Shown one piece after another: positions 7,966 to 15,747 of a stretch of 64,000 nucleotides of DNA; the stretch's first letter is position 1, and the number at the start of each line of letters is the position of its first letter. Below the pieces are notes generated by a model, which saw nothing but the letters and a program-made list of their open reading frames with translations, had not been told where the DNA came from and made no database searches. The translations under genes and the position numbers were made by a program. Location of the stretch: IMG/VR virus record IMGVR_UViG_3300027770_000025, positions 186,001-250,000 of that record. One strand, given 5' to 3'. Origin of the DNA: a virus.

Positions 7966-9522
7966 TTATGGTTTAAGTGTGGTGAATTCGCCTTTAATGA
8001 AATTGATATGCTGAGCTTTACCGTCATGATGAATTATAACGTGTGATTGAAGCCATCCGCTAGGTCCGATATTATAATTAACCCTTAGCTTAGTTGATGT
8101 ACCTACTGCAAGTGCTCCGTCTTTTCTACCCGGTGAGTGATAGTGACCGACTACTATTTTAGTATTAAGTTTTCTGAATTGTACTAAGGATCCTCTGGTT
8201 CCGCTAGAACCAATATCTCCATGTTGGCCTAATTCCCAGCCATTGATTACCAAGCTATCGCTTCTGCCTAGAGTTTTGTACTTGGGGTATTTAGCGTTTA
8301 TTAAATAAGGTATAACACCGTTTGGAGCCACACCTTTAAGTAGCAATGCACTGTATTCCATATACTCTATGGAATTTTTCATGGTCGAAGCCTTTCTCCA
8401 ATCAGTTCCTTTTAGCCATCTATCCAAAAAATCATCATGATTACTTCTAACAATTACCACGTTATATTCTTCAAAGCTTTTTAATCCATCAAGCATGGCA
8501 TCAACTTCACTCTTAAGAGAATTAGTTCCGTCTAATTCTCTTTGATATTGTATGAAAGGATCTTTTGATTCGTGGTGGTTAATAGAAAGCCCATCAAATA
8601 CATCATGAAGAACTACGTGTTCCGGTTTTAGATTCTTGAATAGATCAAGTGTTTTTAAAATGACCCTTTCGTCATGCTGGCCGTAGTGAATATCTCCTAA
8701 TATAGCAGCTGCAATCGAATCAATCTTAGAAACTTCCCCTTCCTCAACTTTATAGTATAAATCGCAGAAATCCCCATCTTCGGTAGCTGTAACCTGTCTG
8801 GCAAAGAATGTATTTGCATCTTTAATTTCCACTACAACAAAACCTAATGTGTGATGAAATTCACCTTTCTTTCCTGATTTTGAATCGGTGTAGTTTTTAA
8901 GGGTACATGCTCCAGTGGTCATCATCATCTTAGGAAGATTTCCTTCGAGTACAGGAATTGTTTCCATATGAACTCTTGGTGATCCAAAGACGCAAGAATT
9001 AATTCCACTCATACCTTGTAGTCCTGTCATTGGATCTACTGCAGTAGGTTGAATCTTGACATCTGACATGATCCACATATGTTTATGAACCTCATGACGA
9101 TTGGCATCAAGATATATTGCTATTCTATTTGACCATTCGTCATAACTTCTGTCAGAGAAAACTGAAGTTGGATTTTTATATCTTCCTGCAATGACGTGAA
9201 TGTCTGCATCTATCTCTTTGGCGTAAGCCTCTATGTTCATTATAAAATCCTCATGAACTGGAGTATCGTTCTGTGCCCAAGTAATTATAAATTTCTTTTT
9301 CTTCTTGTCAAATTTTCTTTCCTTGGCCTTTATGTACTGTGGTGACTCTGTTAGTGCTTTTTCTGTTATGCCTAATTTAGAAATCCATTTTTGTATTGTC
9401 CTTTCGGATTTTCCTATAAGATCACTTAGGGTTTTCATTCTCTGATCCCATGTTAAATCTCTGTTCCAGTAAATATCCGACATTTTAGATATTTGCTCGT
9501 CGTTTAATTCTTCAAACTTCAT
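7966..9522 (-). CDS. HTH + calcineurin-like metallophosphoesterase (possibly T5 A1-like)
   Basis: 518 residues from the ATG at 9522. The N-terminus (about 25-55) looks like a helix-turn-helix (IGKSERTIQKWISKLG). The C-terminal half carries the metallophosphoesterase motifs in order: GDIHYGQ (~285), HDVFDG (~315), RSNHDD (~375), GQHGD (~445) and GHYHSPG (~475), which bind two metals. The arrangement resembles large phage phosphoesterases related to the T5 A1 early protein; I hold that comparison with modest confidence. It may cleave nucleic acid or a nucleotide. A 15-nt sequence repeated at 22-bp spacing overlaps the start and may be its operator. Confidence 0.75.
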   Translation of the reverse strand: MKFEELNDEQISKMSDIYWNRDLTWDQRMKTLSDLIGKSERTIQKWISKLGITEKALTESPQYIKAKERKFDKKKKKFIITWAQNDTPVHEDFIMNIEAYAKEIDADIHVIAGRYKNPTSVFSDRSYDEWSNRIAIYLDANRHEVHKHMWIMSDVKIQPTAVDPMTGLQGMSGINSCVFGSPRVHMETIPVLEGNLPKMMMTTGACTLKNYTDSKSGKKGEFHHTLGFVVVEIKDANTFFARQVTATEDGDFCDLYYKVEEGEVSKIDSIAAAILGDIHYGQHDERVILKTLDLFKNLKPEHVVLHDVFDGLSINHHESKDPFIQYQRELDGTNSLKSEVDAMLDGLKSFEEYNVVIVRSNHDDFLDRWLKGTDWRKASTMKNSIEYMEYSALLLKGVAPNGVIPYLINAKYPKYKTLGRSDSLVINGWELGQHGDIGSSGTRGSLVQFRKLNTKIVVGHYHSPGRKDGALAVGTSTKLRVNYNIGPSGWLQSHVIIHHDGKAQHINFIKGEFTTLKP

Positions 9523-9557
9523 TAGCAAGTGTTAAGTTTATTATTAGCAAGTGTTAA
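9521..9557 (-). promoter_or_regulatory. Tandem 15-nt repeat at a gene start (operator candidate)
   Basis: TTAACACTTGCTAAT on the minus strand occurs at 9543-9557 and again at 9521-9535, 22 bp apart, about two helical turns. The second copy runs into the ATG at 9522. Paired sites on one helix face fit binding of a dimeric regulator, but no regulator is known. Confidence 0.45.
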
Positions 9558-9621
9558 AGTTACTGGTTATTATATACTTTTTCCAATTAAAGGTTTCAAT
9601 TATATAAAAACGGATAAGCAG

Positions 9622-9900
9622 TTAAAAATTATAAGCTTTATCAGAAAATCTTTCTCCTGTAGCTCCTACTATATCATCATATATTTTAGACTCTTCCGCT
9701 TCTCTTTCCAGCTCCTCGAAGAACTCTTTTATATAAGTGCATTTTTCAAATTCCTCGGTAGACTCATAGTATACAAGAAGAGATTTTTTGATGCTTTCCC
9801 TCTTGGGGTATATTTTTGCTGACAATATGCTACCAACTCCATATTTTTTCATGGTAGCTATTGCATTTTCGAATACACCTCTATCTATTTTTTTTTCCAA
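9622..9900 (-). CDS. Small hypothetical protein with E-x-F-E-K-C motif
   Basis: 92 residues, probably from a TTG at 9900. Mostly helical and charged. It contains EEFEKCTYIKEFFEEL, which resembles EDYEKCNHLLSIIKEI in the gene just upstream and [16 protein letters not shown] at 24185-24520. The three look like one family of small phage proteins of unknown function. Confidence 0.65.
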   Translation of the reverse strand: MEKKIDRGVFENAIATMKKYGVGSILSAKIYPKRESIKKSLLVYYESTEEFEKCTYIKEFFEELEREAEESKIYDDIVGATGERFSDKAYNF

Positions 9901-9906
9901 TTCTTA

Positions 9907-10095
9907 TTATATTGTTGTTGGATTATCTATCTCTTTTATTATGCTTAAAAGATGATTGCATTTTTCATAGTCCTCAAAATACTCAAGTAATTTTATGCAA
10001 TCTAATATTTTATCTTTATCCCGGATTCTTTCTCTTACTATCGCAGAATAGATTATTAGATTCTTGTTGTATATTTCCTTCTCATTATCTTTCAT
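9907..10095 (-). CDS. Small hypothetical protein with E-D-Y-E-K-C motif
   Basis: 62 residues, MKDNEKEIYNKNLIIYS start, helical, ending in EDYEKCNHLLSIIKEID. It is followed after 6 bp by its probable paralogue at 9622-9900, so the pair may have arisen by duplication. No function known. Confidence 0.65.
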   Translation of the reverse strand: MKDNEKEIYNKNLIIYSAIVRERIRDKDKILDCIKLLEYFEDYEKCNHLLSIIKEIDNPTTI

Positions 10096-10172
10096 GAGAT
10101 CATCATCCTGATATTATTTAATTTACAAAAATTGTAGTATTTGCGAATAGCTAGGTTCAGCCTTTTATAAAC

Positions 10173-10206
10173 AAAAAACCCTCATGCTATATATTAACAT
10201 GAGGGG
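10173..10206 (-). terminator. Rho-independent terminator
   Basis: Stem CCCTCATG (10179-10186) pairs with CATGAGGG (10198-10205). On the minus strand it is followed by a run of T. It lies downstream of the 10227-10613 gene and ends that transcript. Confidence 0.85.
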
Positions 10207-10226
10207 TATTTTAACTAGTTATTGTC

Positions 10227-10613
10227 TTAAGGAGCTACTCCAAAAATAACTTTTAGTGCAATAGCTAATATAGCTCCAAAAATAATCCAAAGAGCTTTAT
10301 TAACACCGCTTTGCCATTTCTTAAGAGAATCAACATCGATATTAAATTTCATATAATCTTCATATCTGTTTTCTTCAGCTAATCTAAATTTGGTATTCTC
10401 ATTAACCTTAACAATAACGCCAGATTCTGGATCAAGAAGCTTTTTCTTCATATCCGAAATATCATCCTTCATAGACCTTTGGTCTTTCTTAAGATCCTCC
10501 ATTGTTGTTTGCAGGTGTTTTAATTCACCATTCGGCATATTAGCTTTAAGATGATTTAGTTCATCTAAAATCTGCTTCATTAAAAACGTGCTTGTTATAT
10601 CTTTTTCTTCCAT
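10227..10613 (-). CDS. Coiled-coil protein with C-terminal membrane anchor (XhlA-like)
   Basis: 128 residues from the ATG at 10613 (MEEKDITSTFLMKQIL); an in-frame TTG lies eight codons earlier. Residues ~10-70 form a charged coiled coil. The end is KKWQSGVNKALWIIFGAILA then IALKVIFGV, one membrane segment. The W-Q-x-x-x-N-K-x-L-W junction resembles XhlA-type phage lysis accessory proteins. It could assist holin function or anchor a complex to the inner membrane; the lysis role is inference. Confidence 0.75.
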   Translation of the reverse strand: MEEKDITSTFLMKQILDELNHLKANMPNGELKHLQTTMEDLKKDQRSMKDDISDMKKKLLDPESGVIVKVNENTKFRLAEENRYEDYMKFNIDVDSLKKWQSGVNKALWIIFGAILAIALKVIFGVAP

Positions 10614-10698
10614 TGTCTTTCGGTTAATTTTGCCCAATTCCCAAAAGATAACTGATTATATATCCTGGAAGGTCTAAGATCTAAATGGTTTTTAAAAA

Positions 10699-10923
10699 TT
10701 ATCTGAGGGTTTTTCCCTGAGGATATTCAACGGTTATTCCAATTGAGAACTCACTGAATACCTCGAAAGCATCTTCCGATGCTTTTACGTAAAATACACC
10801 ATAGAAAGGCTCATCTTTTTCGCACACTTTATCCGTTATTATTTCACAATTGAAGTAGTTTATAAGGGAGCAAGCCTCTATATGAGATTTGGGATCGTGG
10901 GTTTTTACGTAAAATTCAACCAT
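10699..10923 (-). CDS. Small hypothetical protein
   Basis: 74 residues, MVEFYVKTHDPKSHIEAC start. Mixed alpha/beta pattern, no recognised motif. Its ATG abuts the stop of the 10923-11207 gene, so the two are translationally coupled. Confidence 0.7.
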   Translation of the reverse strand: MVEFYVKTHDPKSHIEACSLINYFNCEIITDKVCEKDEPFYGVFYVKASEDAFEVFSEFSIGITVEYPQGKTLR

Positions 10924-11207
10924 TATCTTTTCCCAGTTACTATTTCTGATATGATATTACCGTTCATTCTATAGTAATTTTCTTCAGAGTCCTTAACTAA
11001 CATTAATACCTGATCTATAGTACCCATTAATTTCATGCTCTTTTCCTCGAACACAAATTCAGAACCTAGATGGCTAACCTCTAAAGAGGCTCTACGAATC
11101 CATTTGGTTTGGTTCCTTCCGTAAAGATCCGCATAGTGTTTAAGCATTTCCTTACTGGGGGCTTTAAATGGGATTAATTCGGACTTTTTATTTTTATTAT
11201 CTTCCAT
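10923..11207 (-). CDS. Small hypothetical protein
   Basis: 94 residues with a lysine-rich N-terminus, then SKEMLKHYADLYGRNQTKWI and a beta-rich C-terminal half. It overlaps the 11197-11385 gene by 11 nt. No family recognised. Confidence 0.7.
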   Translation of the reverse strand: MEDNKNKKSELIPFKAPSKEMLKHYADLYGRNQTKWIRRASLEVSHLGSEFVFEEKSMKLMGTIDQVLMLVKDSEENYYRMNGNIISEIVTGKR

Positions 11208-11385
11208 AATAGATTGGGTTCTTTGTGAGTTCTTTAATGTCTATGTGTTTATTGTCTTTTAGCGAGCCTGCTATTTTTCTCATTTTATCACCCAATTCCA
11301 TGTTGTTTGGTGTTTCCTGTGTGATCATGAGAATTAAATCTTTCAAATCCTCGTAGTTTTTTGGTGTTTGTAGTTCATCATTCAT
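11197..11385 (-). CDS. Small hypothetical protein
   Basis: 62 residues, acidic-amphipathic, starts MNDELQTPKNYEDLKDLI. It heads the three-gene run 11385 to 10699 and begins 18 bp after the ThyA-family gene ends, so all may share a transcript. No function known. Confidence 0.65.
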   Translation of the reverse strand: MNDELQTPKNYEDLKDLILMITQETPNNMELGDKMRKIAGSLKDNKHIDIKELTKNPIYYGR

Positions 11386-11403
11386 TGTGAATTTAGTTAT
11401 TTT

Positions 11404-12189
11404 TTACATATTAGACTGCCTCAATATGCCTTTCTCGCTATTAAAGCAATGTAACGAAGTTATGTGCATAACAAAGTAACCAGGGGTAACATCTGACCAT
11501 CTTTCAGGATCTCTTTGTTTTAAGTTGTCTAACAACCACATAAGTTTTCTGCATGCCATATAAACATCGTCTCTAAAGTGTCTTATATAATCACATGATC
11601 TTATGTAATAAGTCATATGAATCCAATTTCCTCTCCTGATAAACTGATATCCCAAGGTGCATGGTACGCGTTCCCCGTGAACTGTTCCTGTATCTTCTGG
11701 AAACCAAATAGGTAAAAATGCTTGTCTAGTAAAAGGCTCTCTCTCCATAAGATCTACCACATCGCCAAAATCGCCATATTCATATCTAATACCTTCCATT
11801 TTACTATTAGGAACCTCTGAAGCAAATTTAGGCCAAATTCTTTCTGGGTATGTATGTGAGAATTTATCATGTCCTCCGAATTGAGCGTTATTTTTCTGAG
11901 CAAAAGGCCATCTAACATGCGATGGGGGAGGATTTAATGGTTGACCCCCTACTCTCTCACCAAAATGCTCATCTGCCCAAGGCAAATTTGGTCTGATCTC
12001 CGTTACTAATTCATCTATGGTGTGTGGCATAAAAAACTGGAAAGAATGATTCATACTTTCCCACATATCGTCAGGAGATTCTATCCCCTGCCATCTTTCT
12101 GTTTTAACAACATAACCGTGATTAAATAGTTCCTCCTTGGTCCATTTAATTGCTTCGCTTGGTTTATAAAAAGTTTTTATGCCTGCCAT
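11404..12189 (-). CDS. Thymidylate synthase / pyrimidine hydroxymethylase family protein
   Basis: 261 residues. The C-terminal half carries the ThyA fold signature: PCTLGYQF in the position of the catalytic-cysteine motif PCHxxxQF, then IRSCDYIRHFRDDVYMA corresponding to QRSCDxxLGxPFNIA, and VMHITSLHCFN in place of the dUMP-binding GDxHLYxNH. The Cys and the RS-D of the phosphate and substrate site are kept, but the loop after the Asp is divergent. The family methylates dUMP or hydroxymethylates dCMP/dUMP using methylene-tetrahydrofolate. Which nucleotide is used cannot be read from the sequence. The divergence makes a role in modified-base synthesis as plausible as plain dTMP supply. A dUTPase gene at 35.2 kb could provide dUMP. 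Confidence 0.75.
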   Translation of the reverse strand: MAGIKTFYKPSEAIKWTKEELFNHGYVVKTERWQGIESPDDMWESMNHSFQFFMPHTIDELVTEIRPNLPWADEHFGERVGGQPLNPPPSHVRWPFAQKNNAQFGGHDKFSHTYPERIWPKFASEVPNSKMEGIRYEYGDFGDVVDLMEREPFTRQAFLPIWFPEDTGTVHGERVPCTLGYQFIRRGNWIHMTYYIRSCDYIRHFRDDVYMACRKLMWLLDNLKQRDPERWSDVTPGYFVMHITSLHCFNSEKGILRQSNM

Positions 12190-12235
12190 ATCCTAGTTTA
12201 TAGAAGTTTTAGAATAAAGTGAGAAATAAATTTCA

Positions 12236-12895
12236 CTATACATGTAAAATTACTGGTGAATTTTTAACCTCGTAATACAAATCAAGAATACTTGCATTTA
12301 CGTAGATTACGCCATCCTTTTCAACTACACCATCAGCCTCGTGGATATGGCCAAAAACATGAACCTTTAAATCAGAAAGGCCCTCTATTTTATTGGCTAA
12401 TTCAGGGCATCCAACTCTAAGACCAGATTTAGTAGCATCAAGGGTTAGATAAGGAGGTCCATGGGTTATTAAAATATTAGTGTCTACAGGAATAAGATCC
12501 CAGTGTTCGTTTATTTTCTCTTCAACTCTATTGAATGCCCAATTATGAAACCATGGGGTGACTGGACTACCCCAGAATTTTAAACCTTCCAATTCAACCC
12601 CACTGTCATTTAAGTATATTATTCCTGGTCCTATTCTATCCAGTATATCTTTTGCTGCCTCTGGCGAGTCTTCGAATAAAAAATCATGATTACCTGCAAT
12701 CATGATTTTATGTTTAAATGGTAATCCTGAATACCACTCTGTAAATTCTTCAACCTCCCACTTTCTTCCTCTATATGAAATATCACCCGCATGTACTATA
12801 ATAGCATCAGGATGGTTCCCGTATATCTCTTTAAGTTGAGCATCTATTTCATAGTGCTTGGTGTGGGTATCTGATATTAAAACTAAAGTTGGCAT
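12236..12895 (-). CDS. Calcineurin-like metallophosphoesterase (MPPED/YfcE type)
   Basis: 219 residues. All metal-binding motifs are present in order: SDTHTKH (residues 8-14), HAGDISYRG (~36), AGNHDFLF (~67), ITHGPPY (~144) and FGHIHEADG (~180). This is the full size for a single-domain class III phosphodiesterase. Family members hydrolyse phosphodiesters, including cyclic nucleotides such as 2',3'-cNMP. In phages such enzymes may process nucleotides or RNA ends; the substrate here is unknown. Confidence 0.85.
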   Translation of the reverse strand: MPTLVLISDTHTKHYEIDAQLKEIYGNHPDAIIVHAGDISYRGRKWEVEEFTEWYSGLPFKHKIMIAGNHDFLFEDSPEAAKDILDRIGPGIIYLNDSGVELEGLKFWGSPVTPWFHNWAFNRVEEKINEHWDLIPVDTNILITHGPPYLTLDATKSGLRVGCPELANKIEGLSDLKVHVFGHIHEADGVVEKDGVIYVNASILDLYYEVKNSPVILHV

Positions 12896-12925
12896 CGGCT
12901 ATTATTTTCTTTAATGTTAATTGTT

Positions 12926-13240
12926 TTAATGATCTGCTTTGCTAGTGTCATTAGGATCCTTAGTAGATCCAGCTTCTATCGGCTTAGCATTAGCAGAAAC
13001 ATGTTCTCTGTTACAGGCATGAATAACTTTAATCTTAATAGTATCGTGGATGTAAATAACTTCCTGCTTAGGACAAACGTGTGATTCTTTTACCAATTCT
13101 TTACTATGTGATCCCAAAGAAGACTTTCTGGTCATAGCAATTATAACCCCGAATAATAACATCATAAATATTAATATTATAACAGAAATTGGGATTATCC
13201 CTATCCAGAATACGCCTCTAAAGTTATTTTTGTTTTTCAT
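12926..13240 (-). CDS. Membrane-anchored small protein
   Basis: 104 residues. A basic N-terminus precedes one hydrophobic segment (about 11-35, IGIIPISVIILIFMMLLFGV), then a polar tail with CPKQEVIYIHDTIKIK. Two cysteines in the tail could form a disulfide outside the membrane. It overlaps the upstream gene by 17 nt. It may be part of the lysis or envelope set around 10-16 kb. Confidence 0.65.
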   Translation of the reverse strand: MKNKNNFRGVFWIGIIPISVIILIFMMLLFGVIIAMTRKSSLGSHSKELVKESHVCPKQEVIYIHDTIKIKVIHACNREHVSANAKPIEAGSTKDPNDTSKADH

Positions 13241-13646
13241 TTAGTTTTTTTATTATTGATTTAAGACTATGCTGAACGTTATTTTTATATTCATCCTCCA
13301 TCTGATTCCTTCTTTTTTCTACCTCCTCTATAAAAGTTTCGGTTAGCATCCTTTCTGATTTTTGTGAAAGGGGAACGTTATATCCATATACATGATTTAC
13401 TATTGATATCTGATTGTGGCCTAGTACTAAAAGCATAGACTTATCTCTAGTTCTTATATAATATTTTCCTGATAAAGGGGAGGTAAGAAGCTCCGACTCA
13501 GGATCCTTTAAAAGTTTTCTGAATATAGATGCGGTTTCTCTTTCGCTCTCTTCTATTTTGGAGCAATTTAACGGATTCATTATTCGATAAAATTTAATTC
13601 CTATTTTCTGTGTAATTCTTTTTAGCGTGTGAATTCTGTTGTCCAT
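13224..13646 (-). CDS. Hypothetical protein
   Basis: 140 residues, basic, with a predicted helical C-terminus (TETFIEEVEKRRNQMEDEY). No domain recognised. The 3' end overlaps the membrane-protein gene at 12926-13240, implying coupled translation. Confidence 0.7.
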   Translation of the reverse strand: MDNRIHTLKRITQKIGIKFYRIMNPLNCSKIEESERETASIFRKLLKDPESELLTSPLSGKYYIRTRDKSMLLVLGHNQISIVNHVYGYNVPLSQKSERMLTETFIEEVEKRRNQMEDEYKNNVQHSLKSIIKKLNEKQK

Positions 13647-13725
13647 TTTTTTAATTTGTTGATTAGTACTTTTTTTATTTTATGCAAATTTATATAGCGA
13701 TCCCGAATAAAAAAAATATTTTCAC

Positions 13726-13764
13726 AAAAAAACCTGCTAATTTATGATATTAGCAGGTTTTTTT
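13726..13764. terminator. Bidirectional terminator
   Basis: CCTGCTAAT (13733-13741) pairs with ATTAGCAGG (13749-13757), flanked by seven A on the left and seven T on the right, so it works on either strand. On the minus strand it ends the 13784-14095 transcript. Confidence 0.85.
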
Positions 13765-13783
13765 AATATAGTTTCGTTATAAA

Positions 13784-14095
13784 TTAGCTTAGAAGCATAT
13801 CGTTTCCTTTATCCTTTGACTTTCTCTCTTTTTTAACTGCAGTTTCTTTTTTAACTATCTTCGCCTTAACCTTCTTTACCACTTTTTGTTTTGCTGGTTT
13901 TTCTTTAACTTTGGTTTTTTCTAATTCTGGTGTAGGTGAAGGCACATTCTCTAATATAACAGGGTATTCATTTTTTGTAACCTCGGGTACTGTTACTTCT
14001 GGTTCTGTTACTGTTGATTCTTTTTTTCTGTTAAATAATAAATATCCGATGTAGGAAACTGCCAATAAGATTAATAAGACGATTAAGGTTTGCAT
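13784..14095 (-). CDS. Membrane-anchored Lys/Pro-rich protein
   Basis: 103 residues: a hydrophobic segment at the very N-terminus (QTLIVLLILLAVSYIGYLLF), then a Pro/Val/Glu/Thr-rich linker and a highly basic C-terminal third with KKVKAKIVKKE. Orientation is probably N-out, C-in. A basic tail next to the membrane could bind DNA or phospholipid. A terminator follows directly. No family recognised. Confidence 0.7.
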   Translation of the reverse strand: MQTLIVLLILLAVSYIGYLLFNRKKESTVTEPEVTVPEVTKNEYPVILENVPSPTPELEKTKVKEKPAKQKVVKKVKAKIVKKETAVKKERKSKDKGNDMLLS

Positions 14096-14147
14096 AAATT
14101 TAGTTTTTTAATTTGGTTATTATATATTGATTACGCTGATTTGTTTC

Positions 14148-14183
14148 AAAAAAAATCCTTGTCAATTAGATTAACAAGGATTT
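14148..14183 (-). terminator. Terminator of the tmRNA gene
   Basis: AAATCCTTGT (14153-14162) pairs with ACAAGGATTT (14174-14183), followed on the minus strand by a T-run. It begins five bases after the tmRNA 3' end. Confidence 0.85.
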
Positions 14184-14187
14184 CGTG

Positions 14188-14650
14188 TGGATCTGCAGGG
14201 AGTCGAACCCTGGTCTCCTTCAGTTAATACTAAGAATTCATTCACAGGCTTAGAAAGTTTTTTATAAACTTACAAACTAATCGGGTTTATGACACCAGCA
14301 AACATTTTGCTGTCTTTTAGTGACTTACAGCGTCAGTCAGAGAACTTATACTAACAGCGATCTTAAGGGTATTGATGTTATCTCAGGGTTACTGATCATA
14401 AGCTCTACTTTTTTGGTACTGTTAACCCTTTTTCCCAACGTCACATTTTTTTAAACGGAGTAAGTGAGACTCCGGAGGTTATGCAGCGTAAGCGTACTCA
14501 ACCTCAGTTACAGGAGTACCAAACGAGTTGATAGCGTCCCAAACTGATTTTTTGCCATTTATAGCTTTATATAGGTTATTAAAGTGTTTCCAATACTAAC
14601 ACTGCCTGCATTCAAAGAACTACGCCTGCGGATCAATTCCGGTCAGACCC
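14188..14650 (-). ncRNA. ssrA: tmRNA (transfer-messenger RNA)
   Basis: The 5' end GGGTCTG (14650-14644) pairs with CAGATCC (14195-14189) as a 7-bp acceptor stem with one G-U pair. The 3' part has a perfect T-arm CAGGG-TTCGACT-CCCTG just inside it. CCA is not encoded and must be added. An Ala codon GCT occurs at nucleotide 86, where resume codons usually sit, and starts an open frame ending TEVEYAYAA then TAA (about 28 residues; GGC three codons later is an alternative start). The C-terminal YAYAA resembles the degradation-tag end (Y)ALAA. After the stop come further stems expected for H5 and pseudoknots. tmRNA rescues stalled ribosomes and tags proteins for proteolysis. The ~463 nt length is longer than the 363 nt of E. 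coli. Confidence 0.92.
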
Positions 14651-14730
14651 ATTTATTATGTATCTATAGATTAAGATGGATTATTTGTTTCGCCTCCATA
14701 TAATTCTCCGCTCTTAATTAAAATTATTTG

Positions 14731-14799
14731 TTATTTTTCTTCTCTTAGTAGCCAAAGTGCAATAATGCAAAGGCATGTTACCAATAAAACTTCTACCAT
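14731..14799 (-). CDS. Possible 22-residue membrane micropeptide
   Basis: ATG at 14799 opens a 22-codon frame, MVEVLLVTCLCIIALWLL then REEK, a single hydrophobic helix with a charged C-terminus. It starts 3 bp after the stop of the lytic transglycosylase gene, in the same direction. The position and shape fit a small lysis protein, but such short frames also arise by chance. Confidence 0.35.
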   Translation of the reverse strand: MVEVLLVTCLCIIALWLLREEK

Positions 14800-14802
14800 A
14801 AT

Positions 14803-15324
14803 TTATCTGACTTTATAATTATAAACATCAATTGCATATTGATTTACCATCGGCCTACCTGTATTATAAGCACCGAATACTAATTTCCAATCTCCATAAG
14901 TTTCATATAGATGTTTCAGTAATTTCATACTCGTTTCAATATTAAACCTTATGTCTGTTCTAAGATTGTTTCTATCGATGACTTTATCTTTCCACATCAT
15001 TCTAGCAGTTGCCGGCATTATTTGCATTGGTCCTACTGCTCCGGCACAACTTTCTTGACCCGGATTATATTTCCAATGAAATGGACCTTCATATCTCGTT
15101 TCCTTAAATGCTACGCCAAAAGCGTAGTCTCTTGGTATCCCGTACTGTTCGGAATATTTTTCAATGTAATAATACATTTGAAGGCAAGGCGGGGATTGAG
15201 AATTTATAGGATTTCCCCTTACTGCTATTTCTGCTTCGTTCTCTATCTCTTTAGTTTCGAAATAAAAGAAAGCCAGAATAGCTAGCATCATTGCACCCAA
15301 GAGTGTGTATATGCCTCTGAACAT
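14803..15324 (-). CDS. Membrane-anchored lytic transglycosylase (SLT fold), endolysin candidate
   Basis: 173 residues. An N-terminal hydrophobic segment (TLLGAMMLAILAFFYF) precedes a lysozyme-like SLT domain: FGVAFKETRYEG with the catalytic Glu, GAVGPMQIMPATA, and the AYNTG motif near residue 155. The enzyme cleaves the glycan strand of peptidoglycan, forming 1,6-anhydro-muramic acid. The anchor could be a signal-anchor-release element, so lysis may be Sec-dependent. Its start overlaps the preceding membrane-protein gene by 1 nt (TAATG), and a membrane micropeptide follows, making this the likely lysis cassette. Confidence 0.85.
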   Translation of the reverse strand: MFRGIYTLLGAMMLAILAFFYFETKEIENEAEIAVRGNPINSQSPPCLQMYYYIEKYSEQYGIPRDYAFGVAFKETRYEGPFHWKYNPGQESCAGAVGPMQIMPATARMMWKDKVIDRNNLRTDIRFNIETSMKLLKHLYETYGDWKLVFGAYNTGRPMVNQYAIDVYNYKVR

Positions 15325-15653
15325 TATTTAGATTTTTGAGCATTATAAATCTGATTAGCTCGTAGGTTAAAAATAATATCCATTACGTTTTTGTCATAAA
15401 GTTGATATGATCCAGATTTAATGTCCATTAGCATTAATTCATTATCTCCGCTCAGATAAACCTTAGTCTCCTCTCCTGTTTTTGCGGTCTGCATTTTGTG
15501 GGTTTTTAGAGTCGTCTCGTATCTATGATAGATCTCTGATGCTGCATAACCCGAGGCCATTGCAGTAAAAATGATAGCCACTTTGCCTAAATTGTTGAAG
15601 AATTTTTTCAGATTCTCAGTAAAGGTCTTGAAGTTAAAATTGTACTTTTCCAT
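15324..15653 (-). CDS. Small membrane protein beside the lytic enzyme
   Basis: 109 residues from the ATG at 15653 (MEKYNFNFKTF). One membrane segment around residues 22-40 (KVAIIFTAMASGYAASEIYH), then a soluble tail. The stop overlaps the transglycosylase ATG. It could be a holin, antiholin or spanin component; nothing in the sequence decides which. Confidence 0.7.
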   Translation of the reverse strand: MEKYNFNFKTFTENLKKFFNNLGKVAIIFTAMASGYAASEIYHRYETTLKTHKMQTAKTGEETKVYLSGDNELMLMDIKSGSYQLYDKNVMDIIFNLRANQIYNAQKSK

Positions 15654-15747
15654 GTTTTTCTTTTTTAAAGATTTAAACAAATGTAAGACCAGTACACGGG
15701 ATAAAAAAATTTTTCAGTGATTATTCACAGCATGGAAAAAAATAGAT

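Noticed and set aside
14188-14650. Ordinary tRNA at the T-arm near 14200
   Set aside because: No D-arm or anticodon arm lies within 80 nt. The acceptor partner is 450 nt away, as in tmRNA.
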